Shown: positions 27,185 through 37,094 of the stretch, one piece after another
How the letters are laid out: each line of letters begins with the position of its first letter
Position numbering within the stretch: the first letter of the stretch is position 1
DNA from: Paraflavitalea sp. CAU 1676
Lineage (GTDB): Bacteria > Bacteroidota > Bacteroidia > Chitinophagales > Chitinophagaceae
Direction of reading: 5' to 3'
DNA length: 64,000 nucleotides
Assembly (NCBI RefSeq): GCF_029223285.1
Contig: NZ_JARHUJ010000005.1
Coordinates: forward strand, 734,492-798,491
Notes under the pieces: generated by a model
The model's input: only the letters and a program-made list of their open reading frames with translations
What the model was told of the DNA's origin: nothing
Databases searched by the model: none
Translations under genes and position numbers: made by a program

Positions 27185-28465
27185 TTAGAATGCTTCATTC
27201 AAGCCGAAGAAGATGCCGGAAGCGCCATAGCGGCCACGCCCAATGTCGGCGCTCATAGCAGAACGTGTTTGTTTTTGGAACATGATACGTAAACCAACGC
27301 CGGCCCCAGGCTCCCAGTACTCAAAGAGTTTGCGCTCGTGCCCATTGTTCGCCGTCTGCCAGTTGAGGAACACCACGCCGCTGATAAACTTGTTTCGGGT
27401 GATGGGATATCGATATTCGGTTTCGAAGTAGAAAAAGGAGGGACCCTTAAACCGGCCGAGCGTGTAGGCCCGCCCCAGGCGGTTGTAAGTATCGCCGGCT
27501 GTATAAGGCAATGCGAGGTAAGGTACTTCGCCGCTGAGTGTGTACACTGCCCAGTTCCAGATGGCCAGCACATGTTCGGGATTGCGTTTGCTGAGTGACC
27601 AGTATTTCCGGAAATCGAGCATCAGCTGGAAAGAGTTTTTGGTGCTGCCCAGCCAGGTCTGGTTAAGTCGCGCAATAAGGTCGGCATAAATGCCTCCGTA
27701 CGATCGTATGGGGTGTTCGCGTGTATTGTATTGCAAAGCCAGCAATAGGCCATTCATAGCGTATTTTTCGGTGCTGAAGTCTCTGGTGAGGCTGTACACT
27801 TCGTGCGGTGTGTGCCGTCCGGATTCCTTTTTTTCGTCTTTGATATTGTTGAACATATCAAACCATAATCCACCACCGGCATACCAGTGCGGGGCGATGT
27901 TGCGGTACACTTTTTCCTGTAGGCGGATATAGGTGTATTTAATGGGAAAGGCACTATCGGAATTGGTGACGGGATATTGGTTGATACCAAATCCATCCGT
28001 GCGGTAGTCGCTGCTGCCCGTGCCTACCCCATAATCGATCATAGCAAACTTCGATAACTGCCAATCTCCCTGCAGGTTCCATTGGTTGTCTTTGAGGAGC
28101 AGGTTGTGCCTCGCCTTCAGCATCGTGATATCTTTGGTGCCGTAAAAAAACTCCAGACCGAATACCGAAAAGCCGGTAGTGGCCGGATCTCCCAATTGGC
28201 GGCCACCGGAAACTTTGGCGCCAAGTATAAATCCGAAACTGGGATTATAACCAATGGCTGGAAGTACTACAGCACCCGGTTCTTTTTTTGGTACGTGGGT
28301 TGTCTTCGGCTTGAATATCTTACGAAAAACATCGCCGATATCCACCTCGGGAACAGTATCACGTGCCTGCCCGGCAGCATGATTACACAGGGCTGTAAGT
28401 AACAGCATTAGCAGCGGGCGCCGAATGCATGGCATTGATAGATTCTTAAAATGAAGATGGGTCAT
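27185..28465 (-). CDS. BamA/TamA-like (surface antigen D15) outer-membrane protein without POTRA
   Basis: 426 residues with an N-terminal signal (start either ATG 28465 or ATG 28435). After a short linker ('DVFRKIFKPKTTHVPKKEPG') the rest is a 16-strand-type barrel with D15-family features ('VVLPAIGYNPSFGFILGAKVSGG', 'YWEPGAGVGLRIMFQKQTRSAMSADIGRG') and the terminal 'GIFFGLNEAF'. No POTRA domains precede the barrel, so it is not BamA itself. Such short members are common in Bacteroidota; the cargo is unknown. It lies 53 nt upstream of GH3 on the same strand and may be co-transcribed with it. Confidence 0.8.
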   Translation of the reverse strand: MTHLHFKNLSMPCIRRPLLMLLLTALCNHAAGQARDTVPEVDIGDVFRKIFKPKTTHVPKKEPGAVVLPAIGYNPSFGFILGAKVSGGRQLGDPATTGFSVFGLEFFYGTKDITMLKARHNLLLKDNQWNLQGDWQLSKFAMIDYGVGTGSSDYRTDGFGINQYPVTNSDSAFPIKYTYIRLQEKVYRNIAPHWYAGGGLWFDMFNNIKDEKKESGRHTPHEVYSLTRDFSTEKYAMNGLLLALQYNTREHPIRSYGGIYADLIARLNQTWLGSTKNSFQLMLDFRKYWSLSKRNPEHVLAIWNWAVYTLSGEVPYLALPYTAGDTYNRLGRAYTLGRFKGPSFFYFETEYRYPITRNKFISGVVFLNWQTANNGHERKLFEYWEPGAGVGLRIMFQKQTRSAMSADIGRGRYGASGIFFGLNEAF

Positions 28466-28651
28466 GACTGTTGTTGCTTGGTGAAACGAGCGGGGGAAAA
28501 TGATTCAGTCAGACGAAAACGTGGCAGCTGCTTCCCGTAACTGGCGAAGCGACAGGAAATTCACTCCAAAAGTCACACTTATTCCAGTAGCAGGGCCTCC
28601 GGGTTTGCCCGGAAATATAAATGGGGGCATTGAGCCGTTAACGAAAGCTAA

Positions 28652-28682
28652 CCGTTAAATAGGGGATAGCCCGTTAAATAGG
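28652..28682. repeat. Short direct repeat in the 240-bp gap before the DeoR gene
   Basis: CCGTTAAATAGG occurs at 28652-28663 and 28671-28682 (19-bp period), with a related CCGTTAAC at 28635. The rest of the gap 28466-28708 holds only a CCGGG-TTTG-CCCGG hairpin near 28598-28612 and no gene. Possibly a protein-binding site or terminator region for the convergent minus-strand transcripts. Confidence 0.35.
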
Positions 28683-28708
28683 TGAAGTGGCTGTACTGCA
28701 GCGAGCTG

Positions 28709-29491
28709 TTAAACGATCACCAGCTTCTTCCCTTTGTAATCCTGCAGCGCTGCATCATCGGGTGGTAATTCGGTAACGAGATAATCGATCTCCGACAGGT
28801 CGGCGATCTTCATTTGCATGGAAGAGTTGAGTTTTTCTGCAATGGTGAGCACTGCCACTTTATCGGCTGCTTTGATCATCGCCTTCTTCACCTGGATGGT
28901 CTCCCAGTCGGAGTCGGTGAGGCCATTGTGCACATCGATGGCATTTATTCCTACGATGCAAAGGTCGGCGCGGATATTGGCGAGATAAGCAAATACTTCA
29001 CCACTTACCGTCATTTGGCTATAGGCAGAGATCTGTCCCCCGATCATGATGGTTTTGATCAGTGGCTTGTCGAGCAATTCTACCGCGGTGAGCGGATTGA
29101 CCGTAAGGAAAGTAGCCCGTAACGTAGCTGGTATCTTTTTTACAAACTCGCGGATGGTAGTACCGCCGCCGATCAGCACGATCATGTCATCCCTCAGCAA
29201 ACCCAGGGTCTTTTCGGCAATAACGTGTTTGTTGTTGAGCGAGTAGGTCTTGGAGTCGTCTCCGATATGATAAGCGGCTGACATAGCCCCTCCCTTGATG
29301 CGGATCACCAGTCCTTCCTCAGCCAGTTCATTCACATCCCGGCGGATGGTATCTTCCGAAACATCGATCAGTTTTACCAGGTCGGCATACATCAAACGGG
29401 TGTGTATGTTCACCTGTTTAATGATGAGTTGCTTCCGTTCTTTTTTCTGCAGGGCGATGGGGGCCGGCAGTGGTGGCTGGTTGTCTGACAT
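28709..29491 (-). CDS. DeoR/GlpR-family transcriptional regulator
   Basis: 260 residues from ATG 29491 ('MSDNQPPLPAP'). The DeoR-type winged helix has the signature 'DVSEDTIRRDVNELAEEGLVIRIKGGA'; the effector domain (about 80-250) has the DeoRC sugar-phosphate pattern 'IGGGTTIREFVKKIP' and 'LCIVGINAIDVHNGLTDSD'. These proteins normally repress sugar catabolism genes and respond to phosphorylated sugars. It diverges from the SusC-led operon, and both upstream regions carry TTGCAA motifs, so it likely controls itself and that operon. Confidence 0.9.
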   Translation of the reverse strand: MSDNQPPLPAPIALQKKERKQLIIKQVNIHTRLMYADLVKLIDVSEDTIRRDVNELAEEGLVIRIKGGAMSAAYHIGDDSKTYSLNNKHVIAEKTLGLLRDDMIVLIGGGTTIREFVKKIPATLRATFLTVNPLTAVELLDKPLIKTIMIGGQISAYSQMTVSGEVFAYLANIRADLCIVGINAIDVHNGLTDSDWETIQVKKAMIKAADKVAVLTIAEKLNSSMQMKIADLSEIDYLVTELPPDDAALQDYKGKKLVIV

Positions 29492-29503
29492 AATTGCGCG
29501 GGT

Positions 29504-29518
29504 TTGCAATTTTTGCAA
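29504..29518. promoter_or_regulatory. Candidate DeoR operator in its own upstream region
   Basis: Two TTGCAA hexamers (29504-29509 and 29513-29518) at 9-bp spacing lie 13 bp before the DeoR start. TTGCAA is self-complementary, so the pair forms both a direct and an inverted repeat. The same hexamer recurs in the SusC promoter. Confidence 0.45.
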
Positions 29519-29820
29519 TGTTACAACAAATACCCGAACACGATCGGTCTAATTTTGCCCCCAAATACCTCCGAACAGCAGTTTCCTGTTAATAATCAAC
29601 CGATAACACCTTCCCGATCATCCGCCAGCCCGCTTCCCCTTACCGCTTTCCTGGGTAGCTCTCCAGCGCTTCAGCCCAAGGCCACGGCCCCTGCGCCAAG
29701 CTAAATAACCTGACTATAAACCCTCCTTTTGCCAGCGATACCCGCCATCTCCAGCCGGGAATCCTCCATTTTCCCAACCTATCCAATTTTCCTGGTCCTG
29801 CTAAAGCGATTGAGCGCATT

Positions 29821-29901
29821 ATTTGCAACCTTGACAACTAATTTCTGCGAATTATTTGCAGTATTTGAATAATTTGCAGTAGGTTTACTTGCTTTTTGCA
29901 A
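29821..29901 (+). promoter_or_regulatory. Promoter and candidate DeoR sites of the susCD operon
   Basis: TTTG at 29855-29858 and TAGGTTTA at 29880-29887 (21 bp apart) fit the Bacteroidota -33/-7 pattern with one mismatch. Overlapping them is a direct repeat ATTTGCAGTA (29854-29863 and 29872-29881, 18-bp period), with TTGCAA at 29823-29828 and 29896-29901 on either side. The region 29519-29820 shows nothing else of note. Confidence 0.5.
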
Positions 29902-29930
29902 TTTATAACGCTCTCCAATAACTAACGCTC

Positions 29931-32900
29931 ATGAAGAAGATCCCATCAACGAGGCTATGGTTGCTATACCTGGCCTTATTCCTGGCTACCGCCCTGTCGG
30001 GCCTCGGCCAATCCACCGGTAACCCCACTGCCATTACTGGTACCGTTAAAAGTGGTAACGATCCCGTGCCGGGCGCTACCATCGCCCTCGCCGGCAACCG
30101 GAAAGTAATGACCACCACCGACAACGCCGGCTTTTTCTCCCTGAAACTCCCCGCCGCCAACACTGGCAACCTGCAGCTGATCGTTAGCTCCATCGGCTTT
30201 GCCAGTCGTACGGTAGTGTTGGGAGCCGCTCAATCATCTATCGAAATCGTGCTGCTGAAAGACAGCGGCTCTGTATTGTCCGATGTAGTAGTAACGGCAC
30301 TCGGCATCCGCAAATCCAGGAAGGCAGTAACCTATGCCATGTCGGAAGTGAACGGCAGCGAATTTACCCAGGCGCGCGAAAACAACGTGGCCAATGCCTT
30401 AACAGGCCGCATCGCCGGCGTCAACGCAACCGGTCTCTCTACCGGACCCGGTGGCTCCAGCCGCGTAGTGATCCGTGGTAATGGTTCACTCACCGGAAAC
30501 AGTCAGCCCCTCTACGTGATCAACGGTATGCCCATCGACAACAGCGTACCCGGCGGCAGCGGCACGCCCAACGGCAATACCATCCGCAACAGTACCGACC
30601 GCGGCGATGGCATCGGCGCCATCAACCCCGATGATATAGAATCCATGACCGTATTGAAAGGTGGCGCAGCCGCCGCGCTTTACGGCTCACGCGGTGCCAA
30701 CGGCGTAATCCTTATTACTACCAAAAAAGGTAGGGCGCAAAAAGGTATCGGCGTTGAATACAACGGAACACTCACCCTCGAAGATGTAGCCGTGTTTCCC
30801 GACTACCAGTACGAATATGGCCAGGGCGATAATGGTGTAAAGCCAACAACGCTCGCACAGGCACAGGCAACCGGTCGCCGCTCGTTCGGTGCAAAGATCG
30901 ACGGCTCCACCGACTACATGGCTGCCGATGGTAAAACGCATCCTTATAGCGCGCAGAAAGACAACCTGAAGAATTTCTACAATACAGGCTCTACGTTTAC
31001 CAACACCGTAGCCATGTCGGGCGGTAACGAGAACGTGGTGTATAGGATGTCCTTGTCCGACCTCAATGCCAAAAGCATCCTGCCCGGTAATAAATACAAC
31101 CGCAAGACAGCCAATTTCAATATCTCGGCCAAACTGAGTGATAAGCTCCGCTTTGAATCCGTTATCCAGTACAATCTCGAAAAAGGCACCAACCGCCCCA
31201 TCGCAGGCGATGCACTCGGCAATCCCAACTGGACGCCCTACGAAGTGGCCAACACGGTCGACATCCGCTGGCTCGATCCCGGCTACGATGCCAATGGCAA
31301 CGAGATCGTGTGGAACGACGCGGGAATTGTGACCAACAGCTATTTCGTAACAAAGAAGTTCAAGCAAACGGATACCAAGAACCGCTTCATCGGTCAGGCT
31401 GCTGTTTCTTACGATATCCTGAAGAACCTGACCGTGAAAGGAACCGTAACGCGCGACTTCTACAATTACAACTTCACCAGCATCGTTCCAACCGGTACGC
31501 AATACTGGCCCAATGGTCAGTACGATGGCATCAAGTCCGATGTGTCCGAAACCAACAGCATGCTGACGGCTACGTACAAAGGCAATGTGGCCAATGCACT
31601 GGGCTTTACCATACTGGCAGGTGGGAATACGCGCCGCTACAAGCAGGATGAGTTGACGCTTGCGGGTCGCGATTTCACGACGCCTTATTTCTACAGCTTC
31701 TCCAATCTTTCTACCTCGTCTACCGTACCGGTCGCTGCCGATGTAAAGACCAACTCGGTATTCGCTTCGGTCGATCTCGATTATAAGAATGTATTGTTCC
31801 TTACCGCTTCCGGCCGGCAGGACTGGTTCTCGACCCTGAGCCCTGCCAACAACAGCATCTTCTATCCCAGTGTGGGTACCAGCTTTATCCTGTCGGATGT
31901 GCTGAATATGCCTGCTGTGGTAGATCTCGTCAAGCTGCGTGCCTCCTGGGCACAGGTGGGCGGCGGCGGTCCCGATCCCTACGCCATCAACCTCGCTTAC
32001 AGCAGCGTACCCAGCTCCAGCTCGGTGCCTTTGCAGAATGTAAGCTCTACGTCCATCACCAATGCTTCGTTAAAACCTTTCACTTCAACTACCATTGAAG
32101 TAGGGTTGAATACACAACTCTTTGGCGGACGCCTGGGGCTGGATGTAGCCTTGTACGATCGCAAGTCTTCCGACGATATCGTGAGTGTACCCATCTCTAC
32201 GGCAGCCGGCTATACCAATGCCATCCTCAATTCGGGTGAGCTCAGTAACAAGGGCATAGAACTGTTGCTGGATTTTACACCCATCAAGCGGAAAGACTTC
32301 ACCTGGAACAGCAGCTTCAATTTTGCCTACAACAAAAGCGAAGTGTTGAAACTCGCCGATGGCATCAGCACCTTCTCGGTCGGTAATTCGGTAAATGGTA
32401 ATGCCTTTATCAATAACCAGGTAGGTAGTACGTATGGCGCTATCTACGGATTCCGCAAACTGCGCGATGCAAACGGCAATATCATCTATGATCCCAATTC
32501 CAACCTGCCCCTGCAAACGGACATCAACCAGGAGTTGGGTAAAGGAGTACCACCGTTAACCATGGGATTCTCCAACACCTTCCGGTATAAGAACTTCTCG
32601 CTCGATGTACTGGTAGATGGCAAGTTCGGCAACAGCATCTTCTCGGTGATGGAAGTATATGCCACCCGCCTGGGGTTGATGAAGACCACCCTTGCTGGCC
32701 GCGAGAATGGATTGTTGCTGGAAGGCGTAACCAAGGCTGGCGCCAAGTATAGCTATACCGTACCGGTGGCCAATCTGCGTGCTGCTTATTACAATAACCT
32801 AAACCGTTATACCGAGTTGTTTGTACACGATGCCAGCTTCGTGAAGCTGCGCCAGGTGATCCTCTCGTACAAGCTGCCCGATAGCTTCCTGAAGAAGCTC

Positions 32901-33074
32901 GGCGTACAGTCATCGACGATCTCCCTCGTGGGGCGCAACCTGCTGATCCTGTACAAGGAGACCGATAATTTCGATCCGGAGCAAAGCCTCACCAATGGCG
33001 CTGCACAAGGCATCGAGTCAATCGGATTGCCCCGTACCCGCTCTTATGGTGTTAACCTGCAACTCAAATTTTAA
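29931..33074 (+). CDS. susC: SusC/RagA-family TonB-dependent outer-membrane transporter
   Basis: 1047 residues: signal peptide ('ATALSGLGQ'), carboxypeptidase-like/CNA-B domain (about 33-110, 'ITGTVKSGNDPVPGATIALAG'), plug ('SDVVVTALGIRKSRKAVTYAMSEV', 'GRIAGVNATG', 'PLYVINGMPIDN', 'IESMTVLKGGAAAALYGSRGANGVILITTKKG') and a 22-strand barrel ending 'GVNLQLKF'. With the adjacent SusD lipoprotein it imports oligosaccharides or peptides too large for porins, powered by TonB. susD follows after 18 nt. The downstream GH20 enzyme suggests N-acetylhexosamine-containing glycans. Confidence 0.95.
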   Translation: MKKIPSTRLWLLYLALFLATALSGLGQSTGNPTAITGTVKSGNDPVPGATIALAGNRKVMTTTDNAGFFSLKLPAANTGNLQLIVSSIGFASRTVVLGAAQSSIEIVLLKDSGSVLSDVVVTALGIRKSRKAVTYAMSEVNGSEFTQARENNVANALTGRIAGVNATGLSTGPGGSSRVVIRGNGSLTGNSQPLYVINGMPIDNSVPGGSGTPNGNTIRNSTDRGDGIGAINPDDIESMTVLKGGAAAALYGSRGANGVILITTKKGRAQKGIGVEYNGTLTLEDVAVFPDYQYEYGQGDNGVKPTTLAQAQATGRRSFGAKIDGSTDYMAADGKTHPYSAQKDNLKNFYNTGSTFTNTVAMSGGNENVVYRMSLSDLNAKSILPGNKYNRKTANFNISAKLSDKLRFESVIQYNLEKGTNRPIAGDALGNPNWTPYEVANTVDIRWLDPGYDANGNEIVWNDAGIVTNSYFVTKKFKQTDTKNRFIGQAAVSYDILKNLTVKGTVTRDFYNYNFTSIVPTGTQYWPNGQYDGIKSDVSETNSMLTATYKGNVANALGFTILAGGNTRRYKQDELTLAGRDFTTPYFYSFSNLSTSSTVPVAADVKTNSVFASVDLDYKNVLFLTASGRQDWFSTLSPANNSIFYPSVGTSFILSDVLNMPAVVDLVKLRASWAQVGGGGPDPYAINLAYSSVPSSSSVPLQNVSSTSITNASLKPFTSTTIEVGLNTQLFGGRLGLDVALYDRKSSDDIVSVPISTAAGYTNAILNSGELSNKGIELLLDFTPIKRKDFTWNSSFNFAYNKSEVLKLADGISTFSVGNSVNGNAFINNQVGSTYGAIYGFRKLRDANGNIIYDPNSNLPLQTDINQELGKGVPPLTMGFSNTFRYKNFSLDVLVDGKFGNSIFSVMEVYATRLGLMKTTLAGRENGLLLEGVTKAGAKYSYTVPVANLRAAYYNNLNRYTELFVHDASFVKLRQVILSYKLPDSFLKKLGVQSSTISLVGRNLLILYKETDNFDPEQSLTNGAAQGIESIGLPRTRSYGVNLQLKF

Positions 33075-33092
33075 CCACTCAAAGCAATTGTG

Positions 33093-34640
33093 ATGAAACT
33101 ATCCATTTCAAAATATACCCGCTTGCTGCCGGTGGTGCTTTGCGCTGCGGCCCTGCAATCATGCGATAAGGATTTCGAGGAGATCAATACCAATCCCAAT
33201 GCGGTATCGGTACCCAATCCTCCGTACATATTCAGTAAGGCGCTTTACGATGGTGCCCTGAATAGTGGCAATGCCAGCAAACTACTGCTGGGTACCATGC
33301 AATACATGACCAGTTTCAACGATGTGGAAGGCTTTGGGTCGAAGTACGTGGCCTCGCAGGTCAACCTGTCGGCCGCCGTGTTCACGGCATCCTATCCTAA
33401 CCAGATCAACGAGATTGGAGAAGTGATCAAAGCCGTGAAGGCAGACCCCACAAAGGTCAATCAGTATGCTGTGGCCCGCATCTGGCGCGTGTATTGCTTT
33501 AGCCGGCTTACCGATCTCTATGGCGATATCCCTTACAGCGATGCAGGCCAGGGGTACAACCTTTCGCTGTTCCAACCTAAGTACGATCAGCAGAGCGCTG
33601 TCTATGCCGATATGTTGAAAGAGCTGGACGAAGCCGCTACGGCCCTCAATCCCGGCAACTCCACCACCTTTGGTACGGCCGATCTTATCTATCAGGGTAA
33701 TACAGCCCGCTGGAAAAAGTTTGCCTACTCACTCATGCTGCGCCTCGGTATGCGCTTAACGAAAGTAGATGCCAATACCGCCAAGACCTGGGTTACGAAA
33801 GCGATCGCCGGTGGCGTGATCCGCGACTATGCCGACATTGCCAAAGTAGACTATGTGGGGTCCGGACAAAACATCAACAAGAATCCGATTGCCCTGCAAC
33901 TGTTCAATGATAATTATGTAAAGGCCGATGGGGTCAGCAATCCCGAAGGCGGCAAGTATCACCAGGCATTCATCGATTCGCTGAAGGCCAATAATGATCC
34001 GCGGCTGTCGGTGATCTCGGTGGTATATGTTGGTGGAGTACCCAACTCAACCGAAGCGCTTCAGAAAGGGTTGCCGGCCAACATCAACGGTACCAAGCCG
34101 GCCGACTTCGGTACTTATTCCGAGCCGAAACAAACCACCGTACTGCGCCAGAATGCACCGCTGCTGATATTCACTGCGGCAGAAGCCAATTTCCTGCTGG
34201 CAGAAGCAGCGCTGCGCACCTGGTACAGTGGCGAAACCGCCGCCGATCTGCACGAGAAAGGCATCCGCGCTGCCATGCAGCAGTGGGACCTCATCAGCGG
34301 CAACACCGGCACCATCGATGCTGCACGTATCAACAGTTATGTAGCAGCCCATGCCTTGAAGACGGCCGCTACTACGGCTGTTCAAACCGAGCAGGTGCAC
34401 AACCAGGTGTGGGTGGGTTTGTTTCCCGATGCACAGGAAGCCTGGAACAATTACCGCCGTACCGGTTACCCCGCCCTGGTGCCCAATAATTACCCGGGCA
34501 ATGCCACCGGCGGCAAACTGCCACGCCGGTTCATTTATCCCGTGGCCGAACAAACGCTCAACCCTAAATCGTACAGCGATGCAATCACCAAACAGGGCGC
34601 CGATGATCTCGTGACCCGCGTATGGTGGGATAAACCCTAA
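33093..34640 (+). CDS. susD: SusD/RagB-like nutrient-binding lipoprotein
   Basis: 515 residues from ATG 33093 (a GTG directly before it is less likely). The lipobox is 'AALQSC' with the next residues 'DKDFEEINTNPNAVS', typical of the SusD-like_2 group. The rest is helical TPR-like: 'ARIWRVYCFSRLTDLYGDIPYSDAGQ', 'YQGNTARWKKFAYSLMLRLGMRL', 'LIFTAAEANFLLAEAAL'. It forms a lid over the SusC barrel and captures the substrate at the surface. A terminator lies 39 nt downstream, so GH20 and later genes may have additional promoters or be reached by read-through. Confidence 0.94.
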   Translation: MKLSISKYTRLLPVVLCAAALQSCDKDFEEINTNPNAVSVPNPPYIFSKALYDGALNSGNASKLLLGTMQYMTSFNDVEGFGSKYVASQVNLSAAVFTASYPNQINEIGEVIKAVKADPTKVNQYAVARIWRVYCFSRLTDLYGDIPYSDAGQGYNLSLFQPKYDQQSAVYADMLKELDEAATALNPGNSTTFGTADLIYQGNTARWKKFAYSLMLRLGMRLTKVDANTAKTWVTKAIAGGVIRDYADIAKVDYVGSGQNINKNPIALQLFNDNYVKADGVSNPEGGKYHQAFIDSLKANNDPRLSVISVVYVGGVPNSTEALQKGLPANINGTKPADFGTYSEPKQTTVLRQNAPLLIFTAAEANFLLAEAALRTWYSGETAADLHEKGIRAAMQQWDLISGNTGTIDAARINSYVAAHALKTAATTAVQTEQVHNQVWVGLFPDAQEAWNNYRRTGYPALVPNNYPGNATGGKLPRRFIYPVAEQTLNPKSYSDAITKQGADDLVTRVWWDKP

Positions 34641-34678
34641 CCAAGGTCTACTCATATATATCAGAGATTTTAAGTGGA

Positions 34679-34704
34679 GGGAGCATTTCTATGCTCTCTT
34701 TTTT
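34679..34704 (+). terminator. Terminator after susD
   Basis: GGGAGCA-TTTCTA-TGCTCTC (7-bp stem, one G-T pair) followed by six T. It may set a lower level for the GH20 and D-amino-acid genes than for susCD. Confidence 0.7.
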
Positions 34705-34750
34705 CTAAATTGATCGAATGATAGGTACAGTTGCCTCGAACGAACGTATA

Positions 34751-37051
34751 ATGAAAAGAACATATTTTCTTCTTATAATCTGCGTGCTGGGCGCGTTGCG
34801 GTCACTGGCACAACCTGCCGTCATTCCACAACCGGTGGAGATGCAGCGCAATGGCCCGGCGTTCACTCTCCATGGAGGTATACCCGTATATTACGAAGCC
34901 GACTCACTGTTGCCGGCCGCACAATTGCTGCAACACTATATGGCTTCCTCGATGGTGCGTGGCGTGAAGCTGCTGCAGGGCAGGGGAGATAGCAATTGTG
35001 TTAACCTGCGTGTAGATTCAATAGCAGTGCCCCAGGCTGAGGGATATGTATTGGAAACGGGAAAGAAAGGCATATTCCTCACCGCCCACGATGCAGCAGG
35101 AATCATACACGGCATACAAACGCTCCGGCAATTGTGGATACCCAAAAGCTCGGGATATTTTACCGTGCCCGGTTATACGATCCGCGATTATCCGCGCTAT
35201 GGCTATCGCAGTATGGCCCTCGATGTAAGCCGCCATTTTTTTCCGGTATCCTACATCAAGGAGTATATCGACTTACTGTCATTGTATAAATTCAACACCT
35301 TCCACTGGCACCTCACCGACGACCAGGGTTGGCGCATCGAGATCAAACAATATCCCCGGCTGCAAACAGCAGCAGCCTGGCGCAAGGAGACATTGATCGG
35401 ACATAAGAAAGAAACACCCCACCGGTTTGATGGTAAGCGCTACGGCGGCTACTACACCCAACAGGAAGTGAAGGAAGTGGTGCAGTATGCAGCGCAACGG
35501 GGCATTACCATCATTCCGGAAATTGAAATGCCCGGTCACGCACTCGCGGCGCTCACGGCTTATCCAAACCTGGGCTGCACGGGCGGCCCCTACGAAACCG
35601 CAACCTTCTGGGGCGTGTTTGACGATGTATTCTGTGCCGGTAACGACAGTGTATTCACTTTTCTGCAGGGAGTTATCGACGAAGTATTGACACTATTCCC
35701 ATCGCCCTATATACATATCGGCGGCGATGAGTGTCCCAAAACACGCTGGCAGCAATGCGCCAAATGCCAGGCGCGCATGAAGGCCCATAACCTGGCCGAT
35801 GAACATGCCCTGCAATCCTGGTTTGTGCAACGCATGGAGAAATACATCAACAGCAAAGGACGTAACATCATCGGCTGGGATGAGATACTGGAGGGCGGCC
35901 TCGCGCCCAATGCTACCGTCATGAGCTGGCGGGGCGAAGAAGGCGGACTCGCAGCGGCCCAACAGCAACACCGCGTCATCATGACGCCCGAGAGCCATGT
36001 TTATTTTGACTACTACCAGTCGCGTAATCCTGCCGAACCCGTGGCGGCTGGCCACTATACGCCCCTGAGTAAAGTGTACAGCTATCAGCCTGCAGCCTCT
36101 CTGCACGATACCCTGCAACAATACATTGCGGGGGTGGAGGGGCAGGCCTGGAGCGAATACATGATTAACGAGCAGCAAGCCAGCTACATGATCTTTCCGA
36201 GGGCCCTCGCGCTCGCCGAGCTGGCCTGGACGCCCACCACCCAACGGAACTATGATGATTTCCTGAAACCCCTGCGCGAGCAGGTAAGCACTTATTACTG
36301 GTTGTACTTACCGCGTAAAGAATCCATCAGTGCAGCCCGCACAGCTACCCATAACTTCGATGAAGTGATCTGCACAGCCATGCAGCCAAAAGCAGGCAGT
36401 GTGCCGCTCACGCTGTACAGCAGCTATCCGGGGGCACGCATCACTTACACGACCGATGGCCGTGAGCCACAACGCTCAGCCAGCGCCTACACGGCGCCGG
36501 TCAGCATCACACAAAGCTGCCTCTTCAAAGCCCGTGCATTCAATGAACAGGGAAAACCTATTGGAAGAACCTTTGAGCAGAAAGTAACGATACACAAAGC
36601 GACGGGCGCTGCCGTTTCATTTACCCATGCACCGCTACCTCGCTGGAATCCCGGCGCCGCCGCATTGGTGAACGGTATAGAAGGTGTGCATCGGTACAAC
36701 GATGCGCAATGGTTGGGCTTCAGTGGCGATGACCTGGAGGCGGTGATCGACCTGAGCACGCAGCAATCCATTCAACACGTTCGCATGAATTTTCTCAGCT
36801 ATCACTGGCAACGCGTGTGGGCGCCGCAACAGCTCGAAGTGTTGGTGTCCACTGATGGGCAGCAATATCAACAGGTATACACCCAAAAAGATTTTCCGGT
36901 GAATGGCATCAATAAAGTACAGGCCTCGTTTCCGGCAACGAAAGCGCGGTATATAAAAGTGATTGGAAAGAATAAAGGCATATTGCCTGCCGGAGAATAC
37001 GGTGCAGGCAGCAAAGCCCTGCTCATGATCGATGAAGTGGTGGTGGAGTAG
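34751..37051 (+). CDS. GH20 beta-N-acetylhexosaminidase with C-terminal binding domains
   Basis: 766 residues from ATG 34751 (signal peptide 'LGALRSLAQ'). GH20 domain 2 is at about 20-140, the catalytic barrel about 145-500: 'YRSMALDVSRHFFPV', 'FHWHLTDDQGWRIEI', 'IPEIEMPGHALA', catalytic Asp-Glu pair in 'IHIGGDECPKTRW', and 'GQAWSEYM'. A chitobiase C-terminal-like domain ('ITYTTDGREPQRSASAY') and an F5/8 type C domain ('VRMNFLSYHWQRVWAPQQLEVLVSTDG') follow. It removes terminal GlcNAc or GalNAc in the periplasm. It lies 43 nt before the GntP permease gene. Confidence 0.94.
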   Translation: MKRTYFLLIICVLGALRSLAQPAVIPQPVEMQRNGPAFTLHGGIPVYYEADSLLPAAQLLQHYMASSMVRGVKLLQGRGDSNCVNLRVDSIAVPQAEGYVLETGKKGIFLTAHDAAGIIHGIQTLRQLWIPKSSGYFTVPGYTIRDYPRYGYRSMALDVSRHFFPVSYIKEYIDLLSLYKFNTFHWHLTDDQGWRIEIKQYPRLQTAAAWRKETLIGHKKETPHRFDGKRYGGYYTQQEVKEVVQYAAQRGITIIPEIEMPGHALAALTAYPNLGCTGGPYETATFWGVFDDVFCAGNDSVFTFLQGVIDEVLTLFPSPYIHIGGDECPKTRWQQCAKCQARMKAHNLADEHALQSWFVQRMEKYINSKGRNIIGWDEILEGGLAPNATVMSWRGEEGGLAAAQQQHRVIMTPESHVYFDYYQSRNPAEPVAAGHYTPLSKVYSYQPAASLHDTLQQYIAGVEGQAWSEYMINEQQASYMIFPRALALAELAWTPTTQRNYDDFLKPLREQVSTYYWLYLPRKESISAARTATHNFDEVICTAMQPKAGSVPLTLYSSYPGARITYTTDGREPQRSASAYTAPVSITQSCLFKARAFNEQGKPIGRTFEQKVTIHKATGAAVSFTHAPLPRWNPGAAALVNGIEGVHRYNDAQWLGFSGDDLEAVIDLSTQQSIQHVRMNFLSYHWQRVWAPQQLEVLVSTDGQQYQQVYTQKDFPVNGINKVQASFPATKARYIKVIGKNKGILPAGEYGAGSKALLMIDEVVVE

Positions 37052-37094
37052 CCGGCCCACAAAAACGAATTGATAAATTGTTAATGATCGAAGC

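Noticed and set aside
30687..31502. 271-codon minus-strand ORF inside susC
   Set aside because: Lies within the SusC barrel region; a shadow of its codon pattern.
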